A DNA stretch of 16,395 nucleotides from an uncultured Collinsella sp. (GTDB lineage Bacteria > Actinomycetota > Coriobacteriia > Coriobacteriales > Coriobacteriaceae). Where the stretch lies: the NCBI GenBank assembly GCA_959599095.1, contig CAUGGC010000036.1:1-16395 (forward strand). The letters are read 5' to 3'. The position numbers and the translations under genes are program-made. Below the pieces are notes generated by a model. That model was given only the letters and a program-made list of their open reading frames with translations. It was not told the origin of the DNA and did no database searches. Shown piece after piece: positions 6,495 through 13,997 of this stretch (positions are counted from its first letter, which is position 1; the number at the start of each line of letters is the position of its first letter).

Positions 6495-9400
6495 TTATGC
6501 CTCCTTAATGGGTGCCAGCGCCTGAGCCAGATCGGCAGACGTCAGCGGTCGCAGGGACACCTCAAAGCTGAAGCTCTCAAAACGGGTGCGATAGGAATCG
6601 AGCACCTCGGAACCCCAAGAGTTCGAGCCAAGGCCGAGCAGCTGGTCGTTGATGTTGACCGTAACCGTTTCGCCCGGGACAAGATCGTAGACATGCTTGG
6701 CGTTATCGATAGCCTCGCAGCTATAGGGCCATGTGGAGAACGAGAACGGATTGGAAGCGGCGTCGCTCGGACGCGTCACGACCAGACCGTCACCGTGGCT
6801 GGAGCGCAGGGCGACCCAGCGGGTACCCTCGCGGTTGGCGCAGTCCTGGGGCATAACGTAGGGCGTGAACATGTCGTCGACCGTAGTGCGGTAATGACCG
6901 ACCGGGTTGGCGCGCAGCGAGTCCGGATAGTTCTCGCCCGGGCCGTGGCCATACCACTCGACGGCACGATCACAACCGGGAACCTCAAAGGAGATGCCGA
7001 TGCGCGGGATGATATCCGAGTAATCGCCGTAGGGCTCGCCGGAAACCTTGAGGTCGACGCGACCGCTCGGAAGCACGGTGTAGACAAGCTCGACGCGCAT
7101 GCCGAACGCGCGGACGGGAGGAGCAATACGTTGGCTCACGGTAACGACGACCGCATTGCCGTCCTGCTTCCAAGAAACCTTGCGGGTGGACGTCTGCATT
7201 ACATCAATGAAGTTGTCCTTCCACAGGGAGTCGTACTCCTGGGCGTGGTTGTCGACGAGCGGATGCCAAAAACCAACCTGGGGACCAGAGGCCATGACGT
7301 CACGGCCGGATGCCTTCCACTTGCTCACGGTGCCGTTTACCTTGCTGAAGGTCAGCTCGCCGTTGAGGGAGTGAATGCGAATCTCCTGCTCAGTCTCCTC
7401 GACCGTAAGCTCAGGACGAGTGGGAGCCGCGATGGCCGGCGCCGGATGGTTTGCGATGGCAAACTGGCTTGCGCCCAGTTGGAACATCGGCTCGCACCAG
7501 ACGTGAGCGGCCATGGTGTAGGCGCGCACGGTCAGCAGGGTCTCGCCTACCGCGGCCTCGCGAATCACCAGCGGAAGCTTGACGGACGCGCCGGGGGCAA
7601 CCGCGCCGGGCATGAGCGTCTTGCGGCAGACCACGTCGCCGTCCACCAGGGTCTCGGCCGACAGGCAGACATCCTCGAGAGTGGTGAACCAACGCTTGTT
7701 GGTGACGGTCAGCTCGCCCGCCTCGGCATCGTAGGCCATGCGAACCGGGCAGATGACCTGACCATACTCAGTGAGGCCCGGGCTCGGCTGCTGCCAGGGG
7801 AACACCATGCCGTCGATGCAGAAGTTGCTGTTGTTGGGGTAGTCGCCGTTGTCGCCGCCATACATGTCGTAGGCAACGCCGTCCTCGGTCACAGCAGCCA
7901 AGCCGTGGTCGCACCATTCCCAAATGAACTGGCCCTGGATGCAATCCCAGCGATCGAAGACCTCCTGGTACTCGGACAGGCCTCCGGGGCCATTGCCCAT
8001 GGAGTGACCGTACTCGCAGTTGATGCGCGGCTTGGGGAACGGATGTTCACCAAAGTCGTTCATCTGCGACACGCGGGAGTACATGGTGGAGATAACGTCG
8101 ACGGTATCGGCGTTGCGGTCCTCCTCGTAGTGGACCGGACGACCATCGAGCTCGTGAGCCTTGGCATACATTGCACGGATGTTGCAGCCATAGCCGCTCT
8201 CGTTGCCCAGCGACCACATGATGATGCACGCGTGGTTGCGCTCCTGCATCACCAGGCGCTCAATACGGTCGACGTAGGCCGGCTCCCATGCCGGGTCGTC
8301 GGTAACCAGGGCGATGTTGCCGATATTCTCGAAGCCGTGGCTCTCCATATCGGTCTCGGCGACCAGCATGATGCCATACTCATCACACAGCTCGTAGAAG
8401 CGCGGGTCATTGGCATAGTGAGAGGTGCGCACTGCGTTGATGTTGTGCTGCTTCATGAGCTCCAGGTCGCGGCGCATGCGATCGAGGCCCACGGCGCGGC
8501 CCTTGTGATCGTCGTGATCGTGGCGGTTGACGCCATGCATCTTAAAGTAAGTGCCGTTGAGGTAGATATGATTGCCCTCGACCGTCACCTCGGCAAGACC
8601 CTGGCGATGCGGGACGTACTCGCTCACCTTGTCGCCGTCGTAGACCTCAAACGTAAGATCGTAGAGGAAGGGGTCCTCGGGATTCCAGAAGTGGGCATCG
8701 GTCACGCTGCACTCGGCATGGCCGTCGACGCACTCACCCGTAGCCACCACGTTCTCGCCATCGCTGAGCGTAAACACAACGCGGGAAGTGCCCTCGGCAA
8801 CCGTATCGAGCGTGATCAGAGCGGCATCGCCCTCGCGGTGCGTGCGGAACCTAAAGTCGACCAGGTGCGCGGCGGGACGCTGCATAAGGTACACATCGCG
8901 GAAGATGCCCGAGGCCCACCACATGTCCTGATCCTCGATGTAGCTGCCATCGCTGTACTGCAGGACCTTGACCGCAAACAGGTTGTCGCCCTCGACGAGC
9001 GCGTCGGTCACGTCGAACTCGGCAGACAGGCGCGAACCCTTGGTCATGCCGATATACTGACCGTTGACGTACAGCTCGCCATAGCTCTCGATGCCGTCGA
9101 AGCGAATGATCTCGCGAGCGCCGGCAGGAACGGCGGGAAGGTTGACGATGCGCTGGTAGACGCCCGTGGGGTCGTCGGAGGGAACGAACGGCTGATCAAC
9201 CGGGAACGGGAAACCCTCGTCGGTGTAGGCAAGGTTGCCATAGCCGTCCACCTGCCACAGGTGCGGAACCTCCACGTGATCCCACTCGGGCTTGTACGTG
9301 GAGAGTTCCTCGTTGGAGACGGCAGCGGGGCCCTCAAAGAGGCGGAACTGCCACGAGCCGGACAGCTGGACAAACCCGCGCGACAGCTCGCGGCTGTACG

Positions 9401-9503
9401 TTGCAGCGAGATCGGCAGTCTCGTAACCCATAAAGTACGCATGGGGTGCCAGGCGGTTCCTGTGGGTGAGCGCTTGGTTTTCCCAATCGTTAATGGCGTC
9501 CAT
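6495..9503 (-). CDS. ebgA: Beta-galactosidase large subunit (glycoside hydrolase family 2)
   Basis: This 1002-residue GH2 enzyme hydrolyses terminal beta-galactosides such as lactose. The order is sugar-binding jelly roll (about 40-210), Ig-like domain, TIM-barrel catalytic domain (about 310-600) and the C-terminal beta-galactosidase small-chain domain (about 720-1000). The acid/base is E435 in GNESGYG and the nucleophile E497 in NCEYGHSMGN, followed by 'GQFIWEWCDHGL'. The adjacent EbgC subunit identifies it as the Ebg type and not LacZ. There is no signal peptide, so it is cytoplasmic. AAGGAG precedes the ATG. The promoter has -35 TTGCAC and -10 TAAGAT, overlapped by two CAACCGGTTG operators, and a LacI-type gene is divergent. 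No sugar transporter lies in the window. Confidence 0.96.
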   Translation of the reverse strand: MDAINDWENQALTHRNRLAPHAYFMGYETADLAATYSRELSRGFVQLSGSWQFRLFEGPAAVSNEELSTYKPEWDHVEVPHLWQVDGYGNLAYTDEGFPFPVDQPFVPSDDPTGVYQRIVNLPAVPAGAREIIRFDGIESYGELYVNGQYIGMTKGSRLSAEFDVTDALVEGDNLFAVKVLQYSDGSYIEDQDMWWASGIFRDVYLMQRPAAHLVDFRFRTHREGDAALITLDTVAEGTSRVVFTLSDGENVVATGECVDGHAECSVTDAHFWNPEDPFLYDLTFEVYDGDKVSEYVPHRQGLAEVTVEGNHIYLNGTYFKMHGVNRHDHDDHKGRAVGLDRMRRDLELMKQHNINAVRTSHYANDPRFYELCDEYGIMLVAETDMESHGFENIGNIALVTDDPAWEPAYVDRIERLVMQERNHACIIMWSLGNESGYGCNIRAMYAKAHELDGRPVHYEEDRNADTVDVISTMYSRVSQMNDFGEHPFPKPRINCEYGHSMGNGPGGLSEYQEVFDRWDCIQGQFIWEWCDHGLAAVTEDGVAYDMYGGDNGDYPNNSNFCIDGMVFPWQQPSPGLTEYGQVICPVRMAYDAEAGELTVTNKRWFTTLEDVCLSAETLVDGDVVCRKTLMPGAVAPGASVKLPLVIREAAVGETLLTVRAYTMAAHVWCEPMFQLGASQFAIANHPAPAIAAPTRPELTVEETEQEIRIHSLNGELTFSKVNGTVSKWKASGRDVMASGPQVGFWHPLVDNHAQEYDSLWKDNFIDVMQTSTRKVSWKQDGNAVVVTVSQRIAPPVRAFGMRVELVYTVLPSGRVDLKVSGEPYGDYSDIIPRIGISFEVPGCDRAVEWYGHGPGENYPDSLRANPVGHYRTTVDDMFTPYVMPQDCANREGTRWVALRSSHGDGLVVTRPSDAASNPFSFSTWPYSCEAIDNAKHVYDLVPGETVTVNINDQLLGLGSNSWGSEVLDSYRTRFESFSFEVSLRPLTSADLAQALAPIKEA

Positions 9504-9538
9504 GGTGATGCTCCTTCATCATCGTAGTGATTCTTGTG

Positions 9539-9548
9539 CAACCGGTTG
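9539..9548. promoter_or_regulatory. LacI-type operator 1 (at the ebgA transcription start)
   Basis: A perfect 10-bp palindrome, CAACCGGTTG, in the longer context GTGCAACCGGTTGT. It lies about 7 bp beyond the -10 box of the predicted ebgA promoter, where a bound repressor would cover the start point. Confidence 0.8.
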
Positions 9549-9553
9549 TCCTT

Positions 9554-9583
9554 ATCTTACGGGCGATGCAAAAAACTGTGCAA
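9554..9583 (-). promoter_or_regulatory. Predicted ebgA promoter
   Basis: On the minus strand: -35 TTGCAC (9578-9583), an 18-bp spacer, -10 TAAGAT (9554-9559). The -35 box overlaps operator 2 and the start point falls in operator 1. The resulting leader is about 45 nt. Confidence 0.65.
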
Positions 9584-9590
9584 CCGGTTG
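9581..9590. promoter_or_regulatory. LacI-type operator 2 (on the ebgA -35 box)
   Basis: A second exact CAACCGGTTG, in the same GTGCAACCGGTTGT context, 42 bp (four helical turns) from operator 1. It overlaps the -35 box. Confidence 0.8.
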
Positions 9591-9625
9591 TCCGCTGAAC
9601 GGTCGATTTGGCCGGGTTAACGGTG

Positions 9626-9635
9626 CAACCGGTTG
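9626..9635. promoter_or_regulatory. LacI-type operator 3 (upstream site)
   Basis: A third exact CAACCGGTTG with the same GTGCAACCGGTTGT context, 45 bp from operator 2, on the repressor-gene side of the ebgA promoter. It could support looping or autoregulation of the divergent lacI-type gene. From here to 9879 nothing else firm was seen: a weak dyad CTGAGT/ACTCAG near 9659-9676 and a TATAGT (9813-9818) that might be a -10 for the regulator. Confidence 0.75.
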
Positions 9636-9879
9636 TACAATCGCAACACTTATGTCACCCTGAGTATCGAAACTCAGCGCAAGACATCGTTCTTAAGCTC
9701 GTAGGCAACCTCCACGCCCGCTGATATCTCACCCACACGAGACGTATTCGATTTCGGCTTGGTTGCAAAACGACACCGGTCACCGGATATCATGAACGCT
9801 GTTCAGGCGCACTATAGTAAGCTGTATCCGCACCAGCCCGTATCAGTGACAACATCGACCACATTTTCCAGGAGACGCC

Positions 9880-10896
9880 ATGACCCAACCAGTTCGCACC
9901 GCACCTACGCTTGCCGAGGTTGCCGCAGCTGCCGGCGTGTCGCGCTCCACGGCATCGCGCGCCCTCAACGATTCGCCCCGCATTAGCGAGGAAACCAAAA
10001 AGCGCGTCCGCGCGGCGGCCAAGGAAGTCAATTTTGTCCCCAACGCTCGTGGCCGAGCGCTCGCTGTCGGGCGCACGGAAATCATCGCCGTGCTCGTGAC
10101 CGAGCCCCTGAGTGAACTCTTCAGCGACCCCACCTATAGCGAGTTTTTGAGCGGCATTACCGAGGAACTGTCGGAGTCGTCCTATCTGCCCGTTATCTTG
10201 CAGGCGTCTTCTACGCATGAGCGCAACCGCGCACGCGAGCACTTTGAGTGCCGCTCGTTCGACGCCGTGATCGACGTCTCCCCCTACAAGGGCAGCGAGC
10301 TGCTCGAGGTACTGTGCGAGCTGGGCGTACCCACCGTGTTGTGCGGCCAGCTCGAGGGCCACCCCTATCGCGATGTGTTCTCGACGGTCTACTCTGACGA
10401 CGAAGAGGGCGGACGCTTTGCAGCGCTCGCTATGAAGGAGCGAGGGCGCAAAGATATCGTCGCCGTGTTGGGACCGCAAGACAACCCCGCCGTTGTCGAC
10501 CGCCTGCGCGGCTACCGCGCCGTCTTGGGCGAAGACCTCCCAGACGCAAACGTTATCTATACCGGCTGGAACAACGGAGACGGCTATCAGGCCATGCACC
10601 AGATCCTCGCGCGCGAGATTGCTTTCGATGGCGTGCTCTGCGGATCGGACCGTATCGCGGCTGGCGTCATCACCGCACTCAACGAGGCAGGCCTATCCGT
10701 TCCGGCGGACATTTCTGTCGTCGGCTTCGACGATCACGAGATTGCGACGCGCTGCGTCCCCGCGCTCACGACCGTCCGCCAGCCCCTGCGCGAAGAAGGC
10801 CACATGGCCGCCAACATTGCGCTCGACATGATCAAGGGTGCCGAGCCCACCACCTCCGTGATGCACATGCAGCTGATCCAGAGAGACTCGCTATAA
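9880..10896 (+). CDS. LacI-family transcriptional repressor
   Basis: This 338-residue protein has an N-terminal helix-turn-helix ('TLAEVAAAAGVSRSTASRALND', about residues 9-31) and the hinge helix 'PNARGRALA' (about 54-62), whose leucine in this family wedges into the central CpG of a palindromic operator. A periplasmic-binding-protein-like effector domain follows (about 67-338), with 'GSDRIAAGVITALNEAGLSVPADISVVGFDD' near the end. The inducer is unknown; a galactoside or its product is the natural guess. AGGAG lies 6 bp before the ATG. It is divergent from ebgA across a region with three CAACCGGTTG palindromes whose CCGG centre suits this family, so it is very likely the ebg repressor. Confidence 0.93.
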   Translation: MTQPVRTAPTLAEVAAAAGVSRSTASRALNDSPRISEETKKRVRAAAKEVNFVPNARGRALAVGRTEIIAVLVTEPLSELFSDPTYSEFLSGITEELSESSYLPVILQASSTHERNRAREHFECRSFDAVIDVSPYKGSELLEVLCELGVPTVLCGQLEGHPYRDVFSTVYSDDEEGGRFAALAMKERGRKDIVAVLGPQDNPAVVDRLRGYRAVLGEDLPDANVIYTGWNNGDGYQAMHQILAREIAFDGVLCGSDRIAAGVITALNEAGLSVPADISVVGFDDHEIATRCVPALTTVRQPLREEGHMAANIALDMIKGAEPTTSVMHMQLIQRDSL

Positions 10897-10902
10897 GAAA
10901 TT

Positions 10903-11103
10903 GGGGCAGGCTTTCCGCCAGACAGTTGTTACGGAAAGCCTGCCCCGTTTTGAGTGCTCATTCTGGGGCACAGTTTCCGTTAGACAGCTCAACCGGAAAC
11001 TGTGCCCCATTATTTTGCCGAATTCTGGGTCGCGCTTTCCCAGAGGACCCCCTTTGGGAAAGCGCGACCCGTTCTGGACCCAGATTCCGGGACGCACTTT
11101 CCG
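10903..11103. repeat. Array of 62-bp-period hairpins with covarying stems
   Basis: Three perfect hairpins share one geometry of 15-bp stem and 14-nt loop, with 18-nt spacers: arms 10903-10917/10932-10946, 10965-10979/10994-11008 and 11027-11041/11056-11070. A fourth left arm starts in register at 11089-11103 but lacks its partner. Left arms are GGGGCAGGCTTTCCG, GGGGCACAGTTTCCG, GGGTCGCGCTTTCCC and GGGACGCACTTTCCG. Where the arms differ, the right arm carries the complementary change. Loops 1 and 2 share AGACAG; spacers 1-3 end in ATTCT, ATTCT and ATTCC. It fills the space between the convergent lacI-type gene and aspS. Hairpin 1 starts 7 bp after the repressor stop and is followed by GTTTTG, so it may also terminate that gene. 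Confidence 0.85.
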
Positions 11104-11144
11104 CGACGCCCGGTCACCCTATATACCCTCACAATCTCGGCGCA

Positions 11145-11180
11145 TAAAAAACGAGGGAAGGCACGCGTCCTTCCCTCGTT
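11145..11180 (-). terminator. Intrinsic terminator of aspS
   Basis: A perfect 12-bp stem, AACGAGGGAAGG (11150-11161) with CCTTCCCTCGTT (11169-11180), has a 7-nt loop and runs into a T-tract on the minus strand. It starts 23 bp after the aspS stop. Confidence 0.92.
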
Positions 11181-11203
11181 ACGGGCAATATGTAGCCGCT
11201 TGC

Positions 11204-12991
11204 CTACATCAGACGCAGGCTGACGTCCTTGAGCTGGGCGCCGGAAACGGCACTCGGGGCGCCCGACATGAGGTCGGAGCCGCTGGCCGTCTTGGGGAAC
11301 GCCATGACGTCGCGGATGGAGTCGGAACCGGTGAGCAGCATGCACACGCGGTCCAGGCCCAGAGCGAAACCGCCCATCGGGGGCGCACCAAACTTGAGCG
11401 CCTCCATGAGGAAGCCGAACTGAGACTCGGCACGCTCCTCGGTAAAGCCCAGAAGCTTGAGCATGGACATCTGCATCTCGGCGTTGTGGATACGCATACC
11501 GCCACCGCCGGCCTCAAAGCCGTCCATGACAAAGTCATAGGTGCAAGAACCGGCTGCCAACGGATCGGCCTCGATCTTGGCGATGTCGGTCTCGGTCGGC
11601 AGGGTGAAGGGCTGGTGCTCGGCAGCGTAAGCCTTGCGGTCCTCATCCCAGTGGAACAGCGGGAAGTTGACGACCCATAGGAAGTCGTGGCCCTCGCGCT
11701 TGATCTCGAGGGCGTTGGCCATGTGAGAACGCATGCCGCCCAGGATCTCGTCAGAGAGCAAACGCGGGCCGGCGGCGAACATCACAAGGTCGCCGGGCTC
11801 GACGTCCATGCGCTCGCGCAGAGCCGCCATCTCCTCGTCCGAGAAGAACTTGACGATGGGGCTGTTGATGGAGCCGTCCTCGCGGAAGGCGATCCATGCC
11901 AGGCCCTTGGCGCCAAACGTGGAGGCCACGCCGGCGAGCTTGTCGATCTTGGCACGTGCCCAGGCACCGGCGCCCTTGGCGTTGATGGCCTTGACGACGG
12001 AGCCCTCCTCGTTTGCAGCAGTCGCAAAGACCTTGAACTTGGAGTTGGCAAAGATGTCGGTCAGGTCGACCAGGTGCATGCCGTAGCGAGTATCGGGCTT
12101 GTCGGAGCCATAGGTGTCCATGGCCTCCCAATAGTCCATGCGACGCAGCGGCGTGGGCATCTCGACACCCATGCGGCCGAAGGCGTCGGCCAGGACCTCC
12201 TCGAGCGCGCTCATAACGTCGTTCTGGTCCACGAAGGACATCTCGATGTCGACCTGGGTGAACTCGGGCTGACGGTCGGCACGCAAGTCCTCGTCACGGA
12301 AGCACTTGGCAACCTGGTAGTAGCGCTCGACGCCGCCGACCATGAGCAGCTGCTTCAGGAGCTGCGGGGACTGCGGCAGGGCGTAGAAGTTACCCGGCTG
12401 GATACGGCTGGGAACGATGAAGTCGCGGGCGCCCTCGGGCGTGGACTTAAACAGGGAGGGCGTCTCGACCTCCATGAACTCACGGTTGTGCAGCGCCTCG
12501 CGAATGGCAAAGGTGAAGTCGGAGCGCAGCTTGAGGTTGGCCATCATCTCGGGACGGCGGAGGTCCAAATAGCGATAGCGCAGGCGGGTATCCTCGCTGG
12601 TCTCGATGCCGTCCTCGATCTGGAACGGCGGGGTGACGGAAGTGTTGAGCACCTCGGCATGATCGGTCAGGACCTCGATCTCGCCGGTCGCGAGCTTGGT
12701 GTTGGTGGTCTCCTCGCCACGGGCGCGCACGACGCCGTGAATCTTGATGGGCCACTCGGGACGCATGGTCTCGGCGATCTTAAAGGCATCGCCGTCGGAG
12801 TGCTCGGGGTCGAAGGTGAGCTGCGTGATGCCCTCACGGTCGCGAAGGTCGCAGAAGATAAGGCCGCCGTGGTCGCGGCGACGGCTCACCCAACCGGTGA
12901 GGGTGACCTCTTCGCCCACGTTCTCGAAGCGAAGCTCGCCGCAGGTACGGGTGTGCATGGAATGCTCATCGATGGGACGGGTCTGGCTCAT
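11204..12991 (-). CDS. aspS: Aspartyl-tRNA synthetase
   Basis: This 595-residue class II synthetase charges tRNA with aspartate. It has the N-terminal OB-fold anticodon domain (about 13-120), motif 2 'FRDEDLRADRQPEFTQVDIEM' starting at F231, the bacterial GAD insertion (about 300-430), and motif 3 'GGFALGLDRVCMLL' with R548, ending in 'AFPKT'. Length and domains are those of bacterial AspRS. The OB-fold reads RRRDHGG with H41, the residue type linked in Pseudomonas to non-discriminating enzymes that also charge tRNA-Asn; E. coli has Leu there. AAAGGAGG precedes the chosen ATG. It stands alone, divergent from serB. Its leader has a 7-bp GC-rich hairpin (13019-13043) and a possible -10 TAAGAT (13097-13102, minus strand). 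No T-box motif was seen. Confidence 0.97.
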   Translation of the reverse strand: MSQTRPIDEHSMHTRTCGELRFENVGEEVTLTGWVSRRRDHGGLIFCDLRDREGITQLTFDPEHSDGDAFKIAETMRPEWPIKIHGVVRARGEETTNTKLATGEIEVLTDHAEVLNTSVTPPFQIEDGIETSEDTRLRYRYLDLRRPEMMANLKLRSDFTFAIREALHNREFMEVETPSLFKSTPEGARDFIVPSRIQPGNFYALPQSPQLLKQLLMVGGVERYYQVAKCFRDEDLRADRQPEFTQVDIEMSFVDQNDVMSALEEVLADAFGRMGVEMPTPLRRMDYWEAMDTYGSDKPDTRYGMHLVDLTDIFANSKFKVFATAANEEGSVVKAINAKGAGAWARAKIDKLAGVASTFGAKGLAWIAFREDGSINSPIVKFFSDEEMAALRERMDVEPGDLVMFAAGPRLLSDEILGGMRSHMANALEIKREGHDFLWVVNFPLFHWDEDRKAYAAEHQPFTLPTETDIAKIEADPLAAGSCTYDFVMDGFEAGGGGMRIHNAEMQMSMLKLLGFTEERAESQFGFLMEALKFGAPPMGGFALGLDRVCMLLTGSDSIRDVMAFPKTASGSDLMSGAPSAVSGAQLKDVSLRLM

Positions 12992-13018
12992 ACCAGTGAT
13001 CCTCCTTTATGGATCTGT

Positions 13019-13043
13019 GCCGCCCCGTGTCGTTCCGGGCGGC
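13019..13043 (-). other. GC-rich hairpin in the aspS leader
   Basis: GCCGCCC (13019-13025) pairs with GGGCGGC (13037-13043) across an 11-nt loop, 28 bp upstream of the aspS start codon and just ahead of its ribosome site. It lacks a T-tract. It may affect translation; no known riboswitch or T-box signature accompanies it. Confidence 0.35.
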
Positions 13044-13247
13044 GTCGTACAGATTTGCCCAGCCTGCGTAAACCGCGCAGCCAGACATGGCGTTCTATCT
13101 TATCGCACTCGCGTCGATGTGCCGCGAAAAAGTGGCTCCTGCCCAAAGACTTGACGGAGACGAAACAATTGACGCGCCGCGACACCCGCCCGCGCTCGTC
13201 ACGTGCGACAATATGCCCCAATAAAACAGCACTCGGAAAGGCCCACC

Positions 13248-13883
13248 ATGACTGCACGCCTCATCGTTATGGATATCGACTCCACGCTCATCAACCAGGA
13301 GGTCATCGACCTGTTGGGCGAGGAGGCCGGCGTAGGCGAACAAGTGGCGAAGATCACTGAGCGCGCCATGCGCGGCGAGCTCGACTTTAAGCAGGCGCTC
13401 GAGGAACGCGTGGGGCTGCTTGCCGGCTTGGACGAGAGTGTGTTCGAGCGCACCTTTGAGCGCGTGACGTTTACCCCCGGCGCGCTGGAGCTTGTGCGCT
13501 CGGCGCACAGCAAGGGCTGGAAGGTCGGCGTGGTAAGCGGCGGCTTTCACGAGGTCGCCGATAAGATCGTGGCCGCCGCGGGCATCGACTTTTGCCTCGC
13601 TAACCGCCTGGAGGTCGTGGACGGCAAGCTCACCGGTAAGCTGGCGGCAGACATTGTGACCAAGGAGTCCAAGCTCATCCAGCTGCTGGATTGGGCGGTT
13701 GAGTGCGGTGTCGATATGGCCCATACCGTCGCGATCGGCGACGGCGCCAACGACATCCCCATGATTCAGGCCGCGGGCACGGGCATCGCGTTTTGCGCCA
13801 AGCCCAAGACGCGCGAAGCCGCCCCGTTTGCCATCGACGAGCGCAACTTGATGCTCGTCATGGACATCATCCTGCGCGACTAG
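13248..13883 (+). CDS. serB: Phosphoserine phosphatase (HAD superfamily)
   Basis: This 211-residue HAD phosphatase is a short-form SerB without the N-terminal ACT domains of E. coli SerB. It makes L-serine from O-phosphoserine. The catalytic set is complete: nucleophile D9 and D11 in MDIDSTL, S97 in VSGG, K142, and D165/N168 in GDGANDIPM. Each lies two residues before its counterpart in the Methanocaldococcus jannaschii enzyme (D11, D13, S99, K144, D167, N170), which strongly supports the function. The ATG at 13248 is preferred over a GTG at 13203: it gives the family length and has GGAAAGG upstream. It is divergent from aspS and 114 bp before larB, with an inverted repeat in that gap, so it is probably a separate unit. 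Confidence 0.93.
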   Translation: MTARLIVMDIDSTLINQEVIDLLGEEAGVGEQVAKITERAMRGELDFKQALEERVGLLAGLDESVFERTFERVTFTPGALELVRSAHSKGWKVGVVSGGFHEVADKIVAAAGIDFCLANRLEVVDGKLTGKLAADIVTKESKLIQLLDWAVECGVDMAHTVAIGDGANDIPMIQAAGTGIAFCAKPKTREAAPFAIDERNLMLVMDIILRD

Positions 13884-13919
13884 CCGATCCATCTAACAAT
13901 TGAATCAGTCTGTCCTATA

Positions 13920-13953
13920 GTTTCCGAACAATTTTGTCTTAGTGTTCGGAAAC
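13920..13953. promoter_or_regulatory. 11-bp perfect inverted repeat upstream of larB (candidate operator)
   Basis: GTTTCCGAACA (13920-13930) is exactly inverted at 13943-13953, 12 nt apart. No T-tract follows, so it is unlikely to be the serB terminator. It sits on the probable larB promoter: either TATAGT (13916-13921) as a -10 reading into it, or an extended -10 TGCTAGACT (13966-13974) with a -35 at 13945-13950 inside the right arm. Either placement fits a repressor or activator site; the TetR protein at the operon end is one candidate ligand. Confidence 0.55.
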
Positions 13954-13997
13954 ATACCCTTTGAGTGCTAGACTTTGCGCCGTCGAAGGGAACATAT

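Noticed and set aside
4878..9527. Uninterrupted 1549-codon plus-strand frame opposite the permease and ebgA
   Set aside because: Its translation is low-complexity, charged and without domains, and it lies antisense to two clearly recognisable genes. Long empty antisense frames are expected in GC-rich DNA.
9659..9676. CTGAGT/ACTCAG dyad as a terminator or operator
   Set aside because: Only 6 bp, no T-tract, no second copy nearby.
10903..11103. CRISPR array, because of the regular 62-bp spacing
   Set aside because: There is no identical direct repeat: the most conserved parts are stem segments whose sequence covaries, loops and spacers are partly related, there are only three full units, and no cas gene is near.
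12992..13110. T-box riboswitch in the aspS leader
   Set aside because: Only a short GC-rich hairpin is present; no T-box consensus, specifier loop or terminator/antiterminator pair could be found.
11687..13360. 557-codon plus-strand frame opposite aspS
   Set aside because: Antisense to aspS, running into the start of serB in another frame, with no recognisable domain.
13095..13892. 265-codon minus-strand frame opposite serB
   Set aside because: Antisense to a serB with complete catalytic residues; no domain recognised.
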